Of a stretch of 64,000 nt of DNA, positions 42,806-51,694 are shown piece by piece. Made by a program: the position numbers and the translations under genes. The stretch comes from Arthrobacter sp. ERGS1:01 (GTDB lineage: Bacteria; Actinomycetota; Actinomycetes; Actinomycetales; Micrococcaceae). Under the pieces are notes generated by a model, which saw nothing but the letters and a program-made list of their open reading frames with translations, was not told where the DNA came from and ran no database searches. Where the stretch lies: assembly GCF_001281315.1 (NCBI RefSeq), contig NZ_CP012479.1, positions 682,001 to 746,000 on the forward strand, in the 5' to 3' direction. Position 1 is the stretch's first letter. The number at the start of each line of letters is the position of its first letter.

Positions 42806-44413
42806 ATGGAGGTCTTACAAAGCCGCGTGGAGCCATCATCCGAGGCGTTTGTCCGCAATGACGCGGCGCAGCGGGAACTGGTGGCGGAACTGCGCGGACG
42901 GTTGCGTACCGCAGCCCTGGGCGGGCCGGAAAAATCTCGTGAACGCCATGTGGCGCGCGGGAAGCTGCTGCCGCGTGAGCGGGTGGACCGCCTGCTCGAC
43001 GTCGGCAGCCCGTTCCTGGAGATTGCCCCGCTGGCCGCCAACGGCATGTACGACGGGGCGTCCCCGGGGGCCGGGGTCATCGCGGGCATTGGCCTGGTGA
43101 ACGGCCGGCACGTGGTGGTGATCTCCAACGACGCCACGGTCAAGGGCGGCACCTATTACCCGATGACCGTCAAGAAGCACCTGCGGGCCCAGGAGATCGC
43201 GCTGGAGAACCGGCTGCCGTGCATCTACCTGGTGGATTCCGGCGGCGCATTCCTGCCCCTGCAGGATGAGGTGTTCCCGGACAAGGAGCACTTTGGCCGG
43301 ATCTTCTACAACCAGGCCAGGATGTCCGCGGCGAAGATCCCGCAGATCGCCTCCGTCATGGGCTCCTGCACGGCGGGCGGCGCGTATGTGCCGGCCATGA
43401 GCGATGAGACGGTGATCGTGCGCAACCAGGGCACCATCTTCCTGGGGGGGCCGCCGCTGGTGAAGGCGGCCATTGGCGAGATCGTGACGGCCGAGGAACT
43501 TGGCGGCGGCGACGTCCACGCCCGCATCTCCGGGGTGGCGGACCACCTGGCCGAAAACGACGAACACGCCCTGCAGATCGTCCGCGACATCGTGGCCACG
43601 CTGCCGCCCAACCCGGCGCCGGCGTGGGACGTAAGCAACGGCGTCGAACCCGCTGCCGACCCGGCGGAACTCTATGGTGCCGTGCCCACGGACCTGAACA
43701 CCCCGTATGACGTGCGGGAGGTGATCGCCCGGCTCGTGGACGGCAGCAGGTTCCATGAGTTCAAGAGGAACTACGGCACCACCCTCGTCACCGGCTTTGC
43801 CACCCTGCACGGACACCCCGTGGGCATCGTGGCCAACAACGGCGTGCTGTTCAGCGAATCCGCGCTCAAGGGCGCCCACTTCATCGAACTGTGCGATCAA
43901 CGCGGCATCCCGCTGATTTTCCTGCAAAACCTCAACGGCTTCATGGTGGGCAAGGACTACGAACACGGCGGCATCGCGAAAAATGGCGCCAAGATGGTCA
44001 CGGCCGTCGCCACCGCCCGGGTGCCAAAGCTGACGGTGGTCATTGGCGGCTCCTTCGGGGCGGGCAACTACTCCATGTGCGGGCGGGCCTACGGCCCGCG
44101 CTTCCTGTGGATGTGGCCGGCCGCCCGCATCTCCGTCATGGGCGGCAACCAGGCGTCCTCCGTGCTGGCCACGGTCAAGCGCGAACAGCTCGAGGGCCGC
44201 GGGGAGGAATGGTCCGGCGCCGACGAGGACGCGTTCAAGGCGCCCATCAAGGCCCAGTATGAGGGCCAGGGCAGCCCCTACTACTCCACCGCCCGGCTGT
44301 GGGACGACGGCGTGATCGACCCCGCCGACACCCGGACCGTGCTGGGCCTGGCCCTGGACATCTGCGCCCGGACGCCCCTCCCGGACACCTCCTTCGGCCT
44401 CTTCAGAATGTGA
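42806..44413 (+). CDS. accD1: Methylcrotonyl-CoA carboxylase beta (carboxyltransferase) subunit
   Basis: About 535 residues. It moves CO2 from carboxybiotin to 3-methylcrotonyl-CoA in leucine breakdown. N- and C-terminal crotonase-like halves are present with [27 protein letters not shown] and [16 protein letters not shown], the last typical of MCC rather than propionyl-CoA carboxylases. ATG 42806 is the likely start although its ribosome site is weak; an upstream TTG/GTG start is possible. The alpha subunit gene follows after seven bases. Confidence 0.92.
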   Translation: MEVLQSRVEPSSEAFVRNDAAQRELVAELRGRLRTAALGGPEKSRERHVARGKLLPRERVDRLLDVGSPFLEIAPLAANGMYDGASPGAGVIAGIGLVNGRHVVVISNDATVKGGTYYPMTVKKHLRAQEIALENRLPCIYLVDSGGAFLPLQDEVFPDKEHFGRIFYNQARMSAAKIPQIASVMGSCTAGGAYVPAMSDETVIVRNQGTIFLGGPPLVKAAIGEIVTAEELGGGDVHARISGVADHLAENDEHALQIVRDIVATLPPNPAPAWDVSNGVEPAADPAELYGAVPTDLNTPYDVREVIARLVDGSRFHEFKRNYGTTLVTGFATLHGHPVGIVANNGVLFSESALKGAHFIELCDQRGIPLIFLQNLNGFMVGKDYEHGGIAKNGAKMVTAVATARVPKLTVVIGGSFGAGNYSMCGRAYGPRFLWMWPAARISVMGGNQASSVLATVKREQLEGRGEEWSGADEDAFKAPIKAQYEGQGSPYYSTARLWDDGVIDPADTRTVLGLALDICARTPLPDTSFGLFRM

Positions 44414-44420
44414 GCCACCC

Positions 44421-46559
44421 ATGACTACGCTTTTTGACACCGTGCTGGTGGCCAACCGGGGCGAAATCGCCTGCCGCGTGATCCGCACCCTCCGCGCACT
44501 GGGCATCCGCTCGGTGGCCGTGCATTCCGAGGCCGACGCCGGGGCCCGCCACGTGCGTGAGGCCGACACCGCCGTGTGCATCGGACCCGCCGCCGCGGCC
44601 GAAAGCTATCTCTCCATCCCGGCCATCCTTGCCGCGTGCCGGGAAACCGGGGCACAGGCCGTGCATCCCGGGTACGGCTTCCTGTCCGAAAACCTGGCGT
44701 TCGCCCGGGCGCTCGCGGACGCAGGCATCACGTTCATCGGCCCCAACGTCGAGGCCCTGAACGTCATGGGGGACAAGATCCGCTCCAAGAACCATGTGGC
44801 CGCCGCCGGCGTCCCCGTGGTTCCCGGCATCTCCGAACCCGGGCTCAGCGACGCCGCCCTGATCGCTGCCGCCGGGAACATCGGCTACCCCGTCCTGATC
44901 AAGCCCTCAGCCGGCGGCGGCGGCAAGGGCATGCACGTGGTGTGGGGCGCCGACGAGCTCCCGGCCACGCTGGCCACGGCACGCCGCGTGGCCGCCGGCG
45001 CATTTGGCGACGACACCCTGTTCCTGGAACGGCTGGTCTCCACGCCCCGCCACATTGAGGTGCAGATCCTGGGCGACAACTTTGGCCACGTGATCCATTT
45101 GGGTGAACGCGAATGCTCCCTCCAGCGCCGCCACCAAAAAGTCATCGAGGAGGCCCCGTCGCCGCTGCTGGACTCCCTGGCCGACGACGGCGCCACCCGG
45201 GCCCGCATTGGAGCGGCCGCGTGCGCGGCCGCCTCGAGCGTCAACTACACCGGGGCCGGCACCGTGGAGTTCATCGTCTCCAATGACAACCCGGAGGAGT
45301 TCTTCTTCATGGAGATGAACACCCGCCTCCAGGTGGAGCACCCCGTCACCGAGCTGGTGGTTCGGGCCGGCGGGGAGGTGCTGGACCTCGTGGAATGGCA
45401 GCTCCGCATTGCCGCGGGGGAGCCGCTGACGGTGGAGCAGGACGACGTGGAACTGACCGGCCACGCCGTCGAGGCCCGCGTGTATGCGGAAAACCCAGCC
45501 CAGGGGTTCCTGCCGTCGGCGGGCACCGTCGCGGTGCTCGATGAATCCGTGGCCAACCGCCCCGGCGTCCGGGTGGACAGCTCGCTGCTGCCGGGCCTGG
45601 AAATCTCCGCCAACTACGACCCCATGCTGGCCAAGGTCATCGCCTGGGGCCCGGACCGGGCGCAGGCCCTGGACCGGCTCGACGCGGCACTGCGCGACTA
45701 CGTGGTGCTGGGCGTGCCCACCAACGTCGAATACCTGCGCCTGCTCTTGGCGGATGCCGATGTGCGGGCCGGGCGCCTCGACACCAACCTGATCGAACGC
45801 AAACTTCCCGAGCTGTCCTTCCGCCAACTCGGCGCGGCCGAATATGCGGCCGCGGCGCTGTGGTCTCGGTCGGTGGTCGAGCTTGTCGAGACCCCGTGGG
45901 CCCGCACCGACGGCCGCGGGCGGCCTTACGGTCTCCTTGACGCGACCTACGGAAACACCAGCCCGGAGCCGGTGGTCGAGCTTGTCGAGACCCCGTGGGC
46001 CCGCACCGACGGGTGGCGGCTCGGGGATTCCGCGCCCTGGCGGGTGGTCTGCGCCGGGACTGACCGCACCGGGGTGGTGACGGTCGGCGGGACTGAAGGC
46101 GCCGGCGTCGTGCGCGTCAACGGAGCCGAACACCAGGCATGGCTCACCGGGGCGGGCAACCGGGTGGAGCTGGTGTGGGACGGGGAACCCCGGCAGTACG
46201 CGGTGGCCCGGGTGGATGGCGCCGTGGTGCTGGGCAGCGGCGGTTGGAGTGGCCGCGTGCCACTGCTGTCCCGTGACGACGTCACGGCGCGCTTGCTGGC
46301 CGGCCTCGACCAGGAGGAGCACGCCGCGGACCCCCAGTTGCGCAGCCCCATGCCGGGAACCGTCACCGCCGTCAACGCGGCCACCGGCGACCACGTGGAG
46401 GCGGGCACCGTGCTGATGGCCGTGGAAGCCATGAAGATGGAGCACCAACTCACCGCCGCCCTGGCCGGCACCGTCCATATCAACGTCACAGTCGGCAGCG
46501 TGGTCAAGGCGGACCAGATCGTCGCGACCATCGAAGCAGCAACTCCTGAAGGGGAATAA
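44421..46559 (+). CDS. accA1: Acyl-CoA (methylcrotonyl-CoA) carboxylase alpha, with in-frame repeat insertion
   Basis: A 712-residue biotin-dependent subunit. The biotin carboxylase domain fills residues 1-450 (N-R-G-E-I-A-C-R, the ATP-grasp loop S-A-G-G-G-G-K-G-M, and [10 protein letters not shown]). The C-terminal carrier domain has the biotinyl Lys in E-A-M-K-M-E. Between the domains, residues about 484-531 hold a foreign-looking stretch: two copies of [14 protein letters not shown] encoded by identical 43-bp repeats (45871-45913 and 45970-46012), 99 bp apart. The insertion keeps the frame and sits in the BC-BT linker, so enzyme activity is probably retained. Partner of accD1. Confidence 0.93.
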   Translation: MTTLFDTVLVANRGEIACRVIRTLRALGIRSVAVHSEADAGARHVREADTAVCIGPAAAAESYLSIPAILAACRETGAQAVHPGYGFLSENLAFARALADAGITFIGPNVEALNVMGDKIRSKNHVAAAGVPVVPGISEPGLSDAALIAAAGNIGYPVLIKPSAGGGGKGMHVVWGADELPATLATARRVAAGAFGDDTLFLERLVSTPRHIEVQILGDNFGHVIHLGERECSLQRRHQKVIEEAPSPLLDSLADDGATRARIGAAACAAASSVNYTGAGTVEFIVSNDNPEEFFFMEMNTRLQVEHPVTELVVRAGGEVLDLVEWQLRIAAGEPLTVEQDDVELTGHAVEARVYAENPAQGFLPSAGTVAVLDESVANRPGVRVDSSLLPGLEISANYDPMLAKVIAWGPDRAQALDRLDAALRDYVVLGVPTNVEYLRLLLADADVRAGRLDTNLIERKLPELSFRQLGAAEYAAAALWSRSVVELVETPWARTDGRGRPYGLLDATYGNTSPEPVVELVETPWARTDGWRLGDSAPWRVVCAGTDRTGVVTVGGTEGAGVVRVNGAEHQAWLTGAGNRVELVWDGEPRQYAVARVDGAVVLGSGGWSGRVPLLSRDDVTARLLAGLDQEEHAADPQLRSPMPGTVTAVNAATGDHVEAGTVLMAVEAMKMEHQLTAALAGTVHINVTVGSVVKADQIVATIEAATPEGE
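45871..45913 (+). repeat. In-frame dispersed repeat copy 1 in accA1
   Basis: Begins CGGTGGTCGAGC then TTGTCGAGACCCC and continues GTGGGCCCGCACCGACGG. It encodes [14 protein letters not shown]. It is identical over 43 bp to the copy at 45970. Confidence 0.95.
45970..46012 (+). repeat. In-frame dispersed repeat copy 2 in accA1
   Basis: Exact 43-bp duplicate of 45871-45913, 99 bp downstream (33 codons), so the reading frame is kept. The 56-bp spacer plus this copy's first half matches a segment at 47763-47851. Confidence 0.95.
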
Positions 46560-46560
46560 C

Positions 46561-47724
46561 GTGCCAAATTTTGAACTCAGCGACGAGTACCAGGACCTCA
46601 GCGACACCGTCCGCGACTTTGCCGACCACGTGGTGGCGCCGGCGTCGGCCAAGCACGACGAAGACCACAGCTTTCCCTACGAAATAGTGGCCCAGATGGG
46701 GGAGATGGGCCTGTTTGGGCTGCCCTTCCCCGAGGAATACGGCGGCATGGGCGGGGACTACTTCGCCCTGGCCCTCGCACTGGAACAGCTGGGCCGGGTG
46801 GACCAATCCGTCGCGATCACGCTCGAGGCGGGCGTGTCACTGGGGGCCATGCCCGTCTACCGCTTCGGCACGGAGGCGCAGAAGCAGCAATGGCTGCCCT
46901 CCCTCGCCGCGGGTGAGGCGCTCGCAGGCTTTGGCCTGACCGAGCCCGACGCCGGATCCGACGCCGGCGGCACCACCACCAAGGCCCGGCTTGAAGGCGG
47001 GGAATGGATCCTGGACGGGCACAAGCAGTTCATCACCAACTCCGGCACGTCCATCACCAAGTTCGTGACCGTCACGGCCGTCACCGGAACCTCGGAACGG
47101 GCCAACGGCTCCATCAAAAAGGAAATCTCCACGATCCTGGTGCCCAACGGCACGCCCGGATTCACGGTGGAAAAACCGTACAACAAGGTCGGCTGGAACG
47201 CCTCCGACACCCACCCGCTGACCCTGATCGACGTGCACGTGCCTGAGGAAAACCTGATCGGCGTCCGCGGGCGCGGGTACGCGAACTTCCTCTCCATCCT
47301 GGACGAGGGTCGCATCGCAATTGCAGCGCTCGCCACGGGCACGGCGCAGGGTTGCGTCGACGAATCCGTCCGCTACGCCAAGGAGCGCCACGCCTTTGGC
47401 CACGCGATTGGCCATTACCAGGGCATCTCCTTCAAGATCGCCCGCATGCAAACGCGCGCCCACACGGCCCGGCTGGCCTACTACGACGCCGCCGCCCGGA
47501 TGCTGGCCGGCAAACCATTCAAGACCGAGGCCGCCATCGCTAAGATGGTCGCAAGCGAGGCCGCCATGGACAACGCCCGGGACGCCACCCAGATCTTCGG
47601 CGGCTACGGGTTCATCAACGAATTCCCGGTGGCCCGGCACTACCGGGATTCGAAGATCCTGGAGATCGGGGAGGGCACCACGGAAGTCCAGCTCATGCTC
47701 ATCGCCCGCGAACTCGGCTTGTGA
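46561..47724 (+). CDS. Acyl-CoA dehydrogenase (probable isovaleryl-CoA dehydrogenase)
   Basis: A 387-residue FAD enzyme starting at GTG 46561, one base after the accA1 stop. Motifs: G-L-T-E-P-D-A-G-S-D-A-G-G-T, A-F-G-H-A-I-G-H-Y-Q-G and Q-I-F-G-G-Y-G-F-I-N-E-F-P-V-A-R-H-Y-R-D. A Glu is present in I-G-E-G-T-T-E-V-Q, the common base position of short-chain dehydrogenases. Context within a methylcrotonyl-CoA carboxylase operon makes isovaleryl-CoA oxidation the likely job; the mycobacterial counterpart is FadE19. Confidence 0.9.
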   Translation: MPNFELSDEYQDLSDTVRDFADHVVAPASAKHDEDHSFPYEIVAQMGEMGLFGLPFPEEYGGMGGDYFALALALEQLGRVDQSVAITLEAGVSLGAMPVYRFGTEAQKQQWLPSLAAGEALAGFGLTEPDAGSDAGGTTTKARLEGGEWILDGHKQFITNSGTSITKFVTVTAVTGTSERANGSIKKEISTILVPNGTPGFTVEKPYNKVGWNASDTHPLTLIDVHVPEENLIGVRGRGYANFLSILDEGRIAIAALATGTAQGCVDESVRYAKERHAFGHAIGHYQGISFKIARMQTRAHTARLAYYDAAARMLAGKPFKTEAAIAKMVASEAAMDNARDATQIFGGYGFINEFPVARHYRDSKILEIGEGTTEVQLMLIARELGL

Positions 47725-47762
47725 GGAACCGGTGGCGGACCGGCATTCCCTCGGCCGCTATC

Positions 47763-47851
47763 CGACCGACGGCCGCGGGCGGCCTTACAGTCTCCTTTAC
47801 GCGGCCTACGGAAATACCAGTACGCCACCGGTGGTCGAGCCTGTCGAGACC
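47763..47851 (+). repeat. Composite repeat, intergenic copy
   Basis: About 86 bp similar to 45906-45994 inside accA1: GACGGCCGCGGGCGGCCTTA, a variable middle, CCTACGGAAA and a terminal CGGTGGTCGAGC plus CTGTCGAGACC (47829-47851), then CTAGG. I count roughly a dozen differences between the copies. It fills most of the 187-bp spacer before scoA. Confidence 0.85.
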
Positions 47852-47911
47852 TAGGCCGGAAGCCCGCCGTCGGACTTTGAGCCGCCGCAACTACGCAGGA
47901 AAGGATCAAGG

Positions 47912-48718
47912 ATGATCAACAAGGTAGTGGGCTCGGCCGCGGAGGCAGTCCACGACATTCACCGGGGCGCGTCCCTGGCCGTGGGCGGGTTCGGGCTGTG
48001 CGGGATCCCCGTCGCCCTGATCCAGGCCCTGCACGACGCCGGCACCGCGGAGTTGGAAACCATCTCCAATAACTGCGGCGTGGACGACTGGGGGCTGGGC
48101 ATCCTCCTGCGGGACGGCCGCATCCGGCGCACCGTCTCCTCCTACGTGGGCGAGAACAAGGAGTTTGCCCGCCAATTCCTGGCCGGCGAGCTCGAGGTCG
48201 AGCTGACCCCGCAGGGCACCCTGGCCGAGAAGCTGCGTGCCGGAGGCGCCGGCATCCCGGCCTTCTACACCGCGGCCGGCGTGGGTACCCAGGTCAGCGA
48301 GGGCGGCCTGCCCCGCAAGTACGACGGCGACGGCGGCGTCGCGATTGCCTCCCCGCCCAAAGAGGTGCGCACGTTCAACGGTGCCGACTACGTGCTCGAG
48401 GAGTCCCTGACCCCCGACTTCGCCCTGGTCCATGCCTGGAAGGGAGACCGCCACGGCAACCTGGTCTTCCATGCCACCGCCATGAACTTCAACCCGCTGT
48501 GCGCCATGGCCGGAAAGATCACGATTGCCGAGATCGAGGAGCTCGTCGAACCGGGCGAGCTGGACCCCGAACACGTCCACGTCCCCGGGATCTTCGTCCA
48601 GCGCGTGGTCCATGTCCCGGCCGGTTCCCCCGGCAGCGAGAAGCGCATCGAAAAGCGGACCGTCACGGTGGTCGAGCCTGTCGAGACCCCTGTCCCGGCC
48701 CAGACGAAGGAGGCCTGA
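47912..48718 (+). CDS. scoA: 3-oxoacid/itaconate-type CoA-transferase subunit A
   Basis: A 268-residue alpha subunit of a class I CoA-transferase. [13 protein letters not shown] opens the fold; G-G-F-G-L-C-G-I-P is the glycine-rich CoA site and [10 protein letters not shown] and A-S-P-P-K-E-V-R are conserved. The last 12 or so residues, [16 protein letters not shown], are encoded by a copy of the dispersed repeat (48667-48691), giving an unusual tail. It may use acetoacetate or, as in the mycobacterial locus, itaconate. Confidence 0.9.
   Translation: MINKVVGSAAEAVHDIHRGASLAVGGFGLCGIPVALIQALHDAGTAELETISNNCGVDDWGLGILLRDGRIRRTVSSYVGENKEFARQFLAGELEVELTPQGTLAEKLRAGGAGIPAFYTAAGVGTQVSEGGLPRKYDGDGGVAIASPPKEVRTFNGADYVLEESLTPDFALVHAWKGDRHGNLVFHATAMNFNPLCAMAGKITIAEIEELVEPGELDPEHVHVPGIFVQRVVHVPAGSPGSEKRIEKRTVTVVEPVETPVPAQTKEA
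48667..48691 (+). repeat. Dispersed repeat coding for the scoA C-terminus
   Basis: CGGTGGTCGAGC followed by CTGTCGAGACCCC, read V-V-E-P-V-E-T-P, the same frame and strand as the accA1 copies. Confidence 0.92.
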
Positions 48719-48720
48719 CC

Positions 48721-49374
48721 ATGGCACTGACACGCAACGAACTCGCTGCCCGGGTGGCACAGGAGCTGCACAACGGCCAGTACGTGAACCTGGGAATCGG
48801 CATGCCCACGCTGATCCCGAACTTCATCCCTGCCGGGGTGGAGGTGGTGCTCCATTCGGAGAATGGGATCCTGGGCACGGGCCCCTACCCGCTGGAGGCC
48901 GACGTCGATCCCGACCTGATCAACGCCGGAAAGGAAACGGTGACCGTCAACAAGGGGGCGGCGTTCTTTGATTCGGCATTGTCCTTTGGCATGGTGCGCG
49001 GCGGCCACGTGGATGTGGCCGTGCTCGGCGCCATGCAGGTGGCCGAGAACGGCGACCTCGCGAATTGGATGATCCCCGGCAAAATGGTCAAGGGCATGGG
49101 CGGGGCCATGGACCTGGTGTTCGGTGCCAAGAAGCTCATCGTCATGATGGAACACACGGACAGGGACGGCAACCCCAAGATTCTCAAGGACTGCACCCTG
49201 CCCCTGACCGGCAAGGGATGTGTTGACTTGATCGTCACCGATCTGGCCGTCATCGAGGTCAGCCCCGACGGGCTGGTCCTGAAGGAGCTGGCGCCCGGCG
49301 TCAGCGTCGAAGAAATCGTGGCCGCCACGGGCGCCCCCCTGAACCTGGAGATGCACGATGTGGACAACGTATGA
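48721..49374 (+). CDS. scoB: CoA-transferase subunit B
   Basis: A 217-residue beta subunit with the catalytic Glu in [12 protein letters not shown]. Other family marks are [24 protein letters not shown] and C-T-L-P-L-T-G. It starts two bases after the scoA stop and its own stop overlaps the maoC start (ATGA). Confidence 0.94.
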   Translation: MALTRNELAARVAQELHNGQYVNLGIGMPTLIPNFIPAGVEVVLHSENGILGTGPYPLEADVDPDLINAGKETVTVNKGAAFFDSALSFGMVRGGHVDVAVLGAMQVAENGDLANWMIPGKMVKGMGGAMDLVFGAKKLIVMMEHTDRDGNPKILKDCTLPLTGKGCVDLIVTDLAVIEVSPDGLVLKELAPGVSVEEIVAATGAPLNLEMHDVDNV

Positions 49375-49925
49375 GTGAGAAGGAACAGGGGTCCCGCCCC
49401 CCGGTGGTCGAGCCTGCCGAGACCGAGTCTGTCGAGACCCCGCCTTTCGAAACCAGGGTGGTCACGCAGAGAGGCTTGTATTTCGGGGAACTGGAGGCCG
49501 GCGTCGTCTATCAACACCGGCCCGGGCGCACCCTGACGGAGGCGGACAACGTCCTGTTCACCACCTTGACCATGAACACCCAGGCACTGCACCTCGATGC
49601 CGCGTGGAGTGCCGAACAACCGTTTGGGCAACGGCTCGTGAATTCGATGCTCACGCTCTCCACCATGGTGGGGCAGTCGGTCACGCAGCTGACGCAGGGG
49701 ACCATCGTGGCCCAGCTTGGGATGACGGACATTTCCTTCCCGCACCCCATGTACCACGGGGACACGCTGTATACGGAAACCGTGGTGACCGGCAAGCGGC
49801 TCTCCTCGTCGCGGCCGGGGCAGGGTATTGTGACCATGGTTCACACGGGCCGGAACCAGGACGGCGTCATTGTCGGAACCGCGAGCCGGACCGTGCTGAT
49901 GTGGCTTGACCCCGCCAACGACTAA
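49371..49925 (+). CDS. MaoC-like acyl-CoA hydratase
   Basis: A 184-residue hot-dog-fold hydratase. The core from about residue 31 has [21 protein letters not shown], the MaoC-type catalytic Asp/His region, and [12 protein letters not shown]. In the M. tuberculosis homologous locus (Rv2499c) it hydrates methylglutaconyl/itaconyl-type CoA esters. The first 30 residues include [13 protein letters not shown], encoded by a repeat copy (49401-49441), so the N-terminus has been extended or replaced by repeat DNA. Confidence 0.9.
   Translation: MSEKEQGSRPPVVEPAETESVETPPFETRVVTQRGLYFGELEAGVVYQHRPGRTLTEADNVLFTTLTMNTQALHLDAAWSAEQPFGQRLVNSMLTLSTMVGQSVTQLTQGTIVAQLGMTDISFPHPMYHGDTLYTETVVTGKRLSSSRPGQGIVTMVHTGRNQDGVIVGTASRTVLMWLDPAND
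49401..49441 (+). repeat. Dispersed repeat coding for part of the maoC N-terminus
   Basis: CCGGTGGTCGAGCCTGCCGAGACC then a second half unit GAGTCTGTCGAGACCCC, read [13 protein letters not shown]. Confidence 0.9.
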
Positions 49926-49980
49926 CCCAACTGCCACGGGCGCGCCATCTGCGGGCGCCCGGTTTCCCAAGGAGCTTTCC

Positions 49981-50823
49981 ATGACCGGAGCCGAAACCGG
50001 CCGCCCCGTTGACCGCCGTTTCGCCATGGGCCCGGCCCTGCTCTTCGCCCCGGCCGACAGGCCCGAACGCTACGGCAAGGCGGCCGAACGGTCCGACGCC
50101 GTCATCCTCGACCTCGAGGATGCCGTGGCCCCGGACGCAAAGGCCGCGGCCCGCGAGCACCTGGCCAACAACCCGCTGGACCCGGCAAGCACCATCGTGC
50201 GGATCAACGCCCTGTCCACCGAGGACAGCCGCCTCGACCTCGCGGCATTGGCCCGCACCAGCTACCGGACCATCATGGTGGCCAAGGCCGAAGATCCCGC
50301 CGCCGTTGCCGCGCTCGCAGACTTCAATGTCGTGGCCCTGTGCGAATCGGCTGCGGGCATTTTGGCGGCGCCTTCGCTGGCCCGGCTCGACAACGTCGTG
50401 GCGCTGATGTGGGGTGCCGAGGACCTGGTCGCGTCCCTTGGCGGAACGTCCAGCCGGCACGACGACGGCAGCTACCGGGCCGTGGCCATGCATGCTCGCT
50501 CCTCCGTGCTGCTCGCCGCCGGGGCCTGTGGCAAGACCGCCATCGATTCCATCTATGCCGACATCCCGGATCTCGAAGGCCTTGCAGCGGAGACGGCGGA
50601 CGCCGTGGCGAGCGGCTTTGCCGTCAAGGCGTGCATCCATCCGAACCAGGTGGCCGTGGTCCGGCGCGCCTACCGGCCCAGCGAGACCGAGATCGCCGAC
50701 GCCACGGAGCTCCTGGCGGCGGCCGACGACGCCGGCACCGGGGTGTTCGCGTTCAAGGGCCAGATGGTGGATGGCCCCATCCTGCAACACGCAAGGGAAA
50801 CCCTCCGCCGCGCCGCCCCCTGA
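49981..50823 (+). CDS. citE: CitE-like lyase (HpcH/HpaI family)
   Basis: About 280 residues. ATG 49981 has AAGGAG seven bases upstream. The TIM-barrel signatures are P-A-L-L-F-A-P-A-D-R-P-E-R, I-L-D-L-E-D-A-V-A-P and A-L-C-E-S-A-A-G-I, and the metal-binding E-D in W-G-A-E-D-L. The M. tuberculosis homologue Rv2498c is a bifunctional beta-hydroxyacyl-CoA lyase acting in itaconate dissimilation and leucine catabolism; the conserved neighbourhood suggests the same here and explains the absence of a separate HMG-CoA lyase gene. Confidence 0.9.
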   Translation: MTGAETGRPVDRRFAMGPALLFAPADRPERYGKAAERSDAVILDLEDAVAPDAKAAAREHLANNPLDPASTIVRINALSTEDSRLDLAALARTSYRTIMVAKAEDPAAVAALADFNVVALCESAAGILAAPSLARLDNVVALMWGAEDLVASLGGTSSRHDDGSYRAVAMHARSSVLLAAGACGKTAIDSIYADIPDLEGLAAETADAVASGFAVKACIHPNQVAVVRRAYRPSETEIADATELLAAADDAGTGVFAFKGQMVDGPILQHARETLRRAAP

Positions 50824-50831
50824 CCGACGCC

Positions 50832-50984
50832 GTATCACTTTTGGCACGTTAAAGCGGAACGCCCTCTCACTGAGTGAGAGGGCGTTCCGTCATTGGTGAC
50901 ACGGGTGACACGGGTGATACCGCGTTCCGTTGAACTGCACCAAAAGTGATACCGCGTCCGGGAAAAGCTCACCAAAAGTGATAC
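50832..50984. repeat. Three copies of CCAAAAGTGATAC, one inverted
   Basis: The 13-mer occurs at 50940-50952 and 50972-50984 on the plus strand and inverted at 50832-50844. The outer pair embraces the terminator stem. Related GGTGATACCGCGTTCCG lies at about 50914-50930. The second and first plus copies are each preceded by CA and followed by CGCG or AGCG. Confidence 0.85.
50855..50889. terminator. Palindrome terminator between citE and the FMN reductase gene
   Basis: A 17-bp perfect stem (50855-50871 with 50873-50889) centred on G 50872 lies between convergent genes. No strong T-run, so termination is probable but not certain. Confidence 0.65.
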
Positions 50985-51002
50985 AGCGTTGAGGGGTGGC
51001 GC

Positions 51003-51578
51003 TTAGACGGCGGCGAGGGCTTCTTCGCGCACGCTCTTCAGGGCGCGGGTCCAGGAGACCAGCTGGTCGAGCATGGGGGTCACGGAGGCGGCCTGCAGTT
51101 CGGTCGGCTTGAAGGTGGAGAAGTTCTCGAAGTCGGTGAACAGGGAGAACATGCCCGTCTTCTGCACGTGGGCAACCTGCAGCTCGGAGAGGATGCCGCG
51201 CAGGTGCTCGACGGCGCGGGCGCCGAATGCGGAACCGTAGCCCACCATGCCGGCGGCCTTGTTGTTGAACTCCACGTTCAAGTAGGAGATCGCGTTGGCC
51301 AGGGCCGGCTGGACGGAGTGGTTGTACTCGCCGGTGATGAAGACGTAGCCGTCGAACTCGGCCATCTTTGCGGCCCAGACCTTCGTGTGGTCGTTCTGGT
51401 AGTTCTGGTAACCGGCCGGGTAGGCTTCGTCCAGAACCGGCAGGTTGAAGTCGGCAATGTCAACGAGTTCGTAGTCCGCGTCGCCGCGGAGCTGGGCCTG
51501 GGCCAGAACCCACTCGGCCACGCCGTGGTTGTTGCGGCCGGGGCGGGTGGAACCGGTGACGATGGCGATCTTGGTCAT
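51003..51578 (-). CDS. NADPH-dependent FMN reductase family protein
   Basis: A 191-residue flavodoxin-like oxidoreductase. It starts M-T-K-I-A-I-V-T-G-S-T-R-P-G-R-N-N-H-G-V-A-E-W (phosphate-binding loop for FMN) and has F-I-T-G-E-Y-N-H-S-V-Q-P-A-L-A-N-A-I-S-Y and the flavin contact G-Y-G-S-A-F-G-A-R-A-V. GGAG precedes the start. The gene is divergent from a MarR regulator with palindromes in the shared spacer, suggesting induction by quinones or oxidants, which is inferred. Confidence 0.92.
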   Translation of the reverse strand: MTKIAIVTGSTRPGRNNHGVAEWVLAQAQLRGDADYELVDIADFNLPVLDEAYPAGYQNYQNDHTKVWAAKMAEFDGYVFITGEYNHSVQPALANAISYLNVEFNNKAAGMVGYGSAFGARAVEHLRGILSELQVAHVQKTGMFSLFTDFENFSTFKPTELQAASVTPMLDQLVSWTRALKSVREEALAAV

Positions 51579-51615
51579 TGCTGTGTCTCCTTGGGGTACA
51601 CGACCCGCCATCGAA

Positions 51616-51632
51616 GTTGATGACGTGTCAAC
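51616..51632. promoter_or_regulatory. MarR-type operator, site 1
   Basis: GTTGA and TCAAC half-sites flank TGACGTG in the FMN reductase-MarR spacer, close to the FMN reductase start. Coordinates are good to about one base. Confidence 0.55.
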
Positions 51633-51665
51633 TAAACTTGTTGTTTCCATCTTGACGCGAGATGA

Positions 51666-51677
51666 TTGACATGTCAA
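51666..51677. promoter_or_regulatory. MarR-type operator, site 2
   Basis: TTGACATGTCAA is a perfect 12-bp palindrome just before the marR start. It shares TGTCAACT with site 1, so one protein probably binds both. Confidence 0.6.
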
Positions 51678-51694
51678 CTACTGAATGAAGAAGT

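Noticed and set aside
45871..46012. In-frame repeats as a new protein domain in accA1
   Set aside because: The DNA is identical between copies and matches intergenic elements at 1.9, 25.1, 47.8 and 52.2 kb, so it is repeat DNA rather than a conserved domain.
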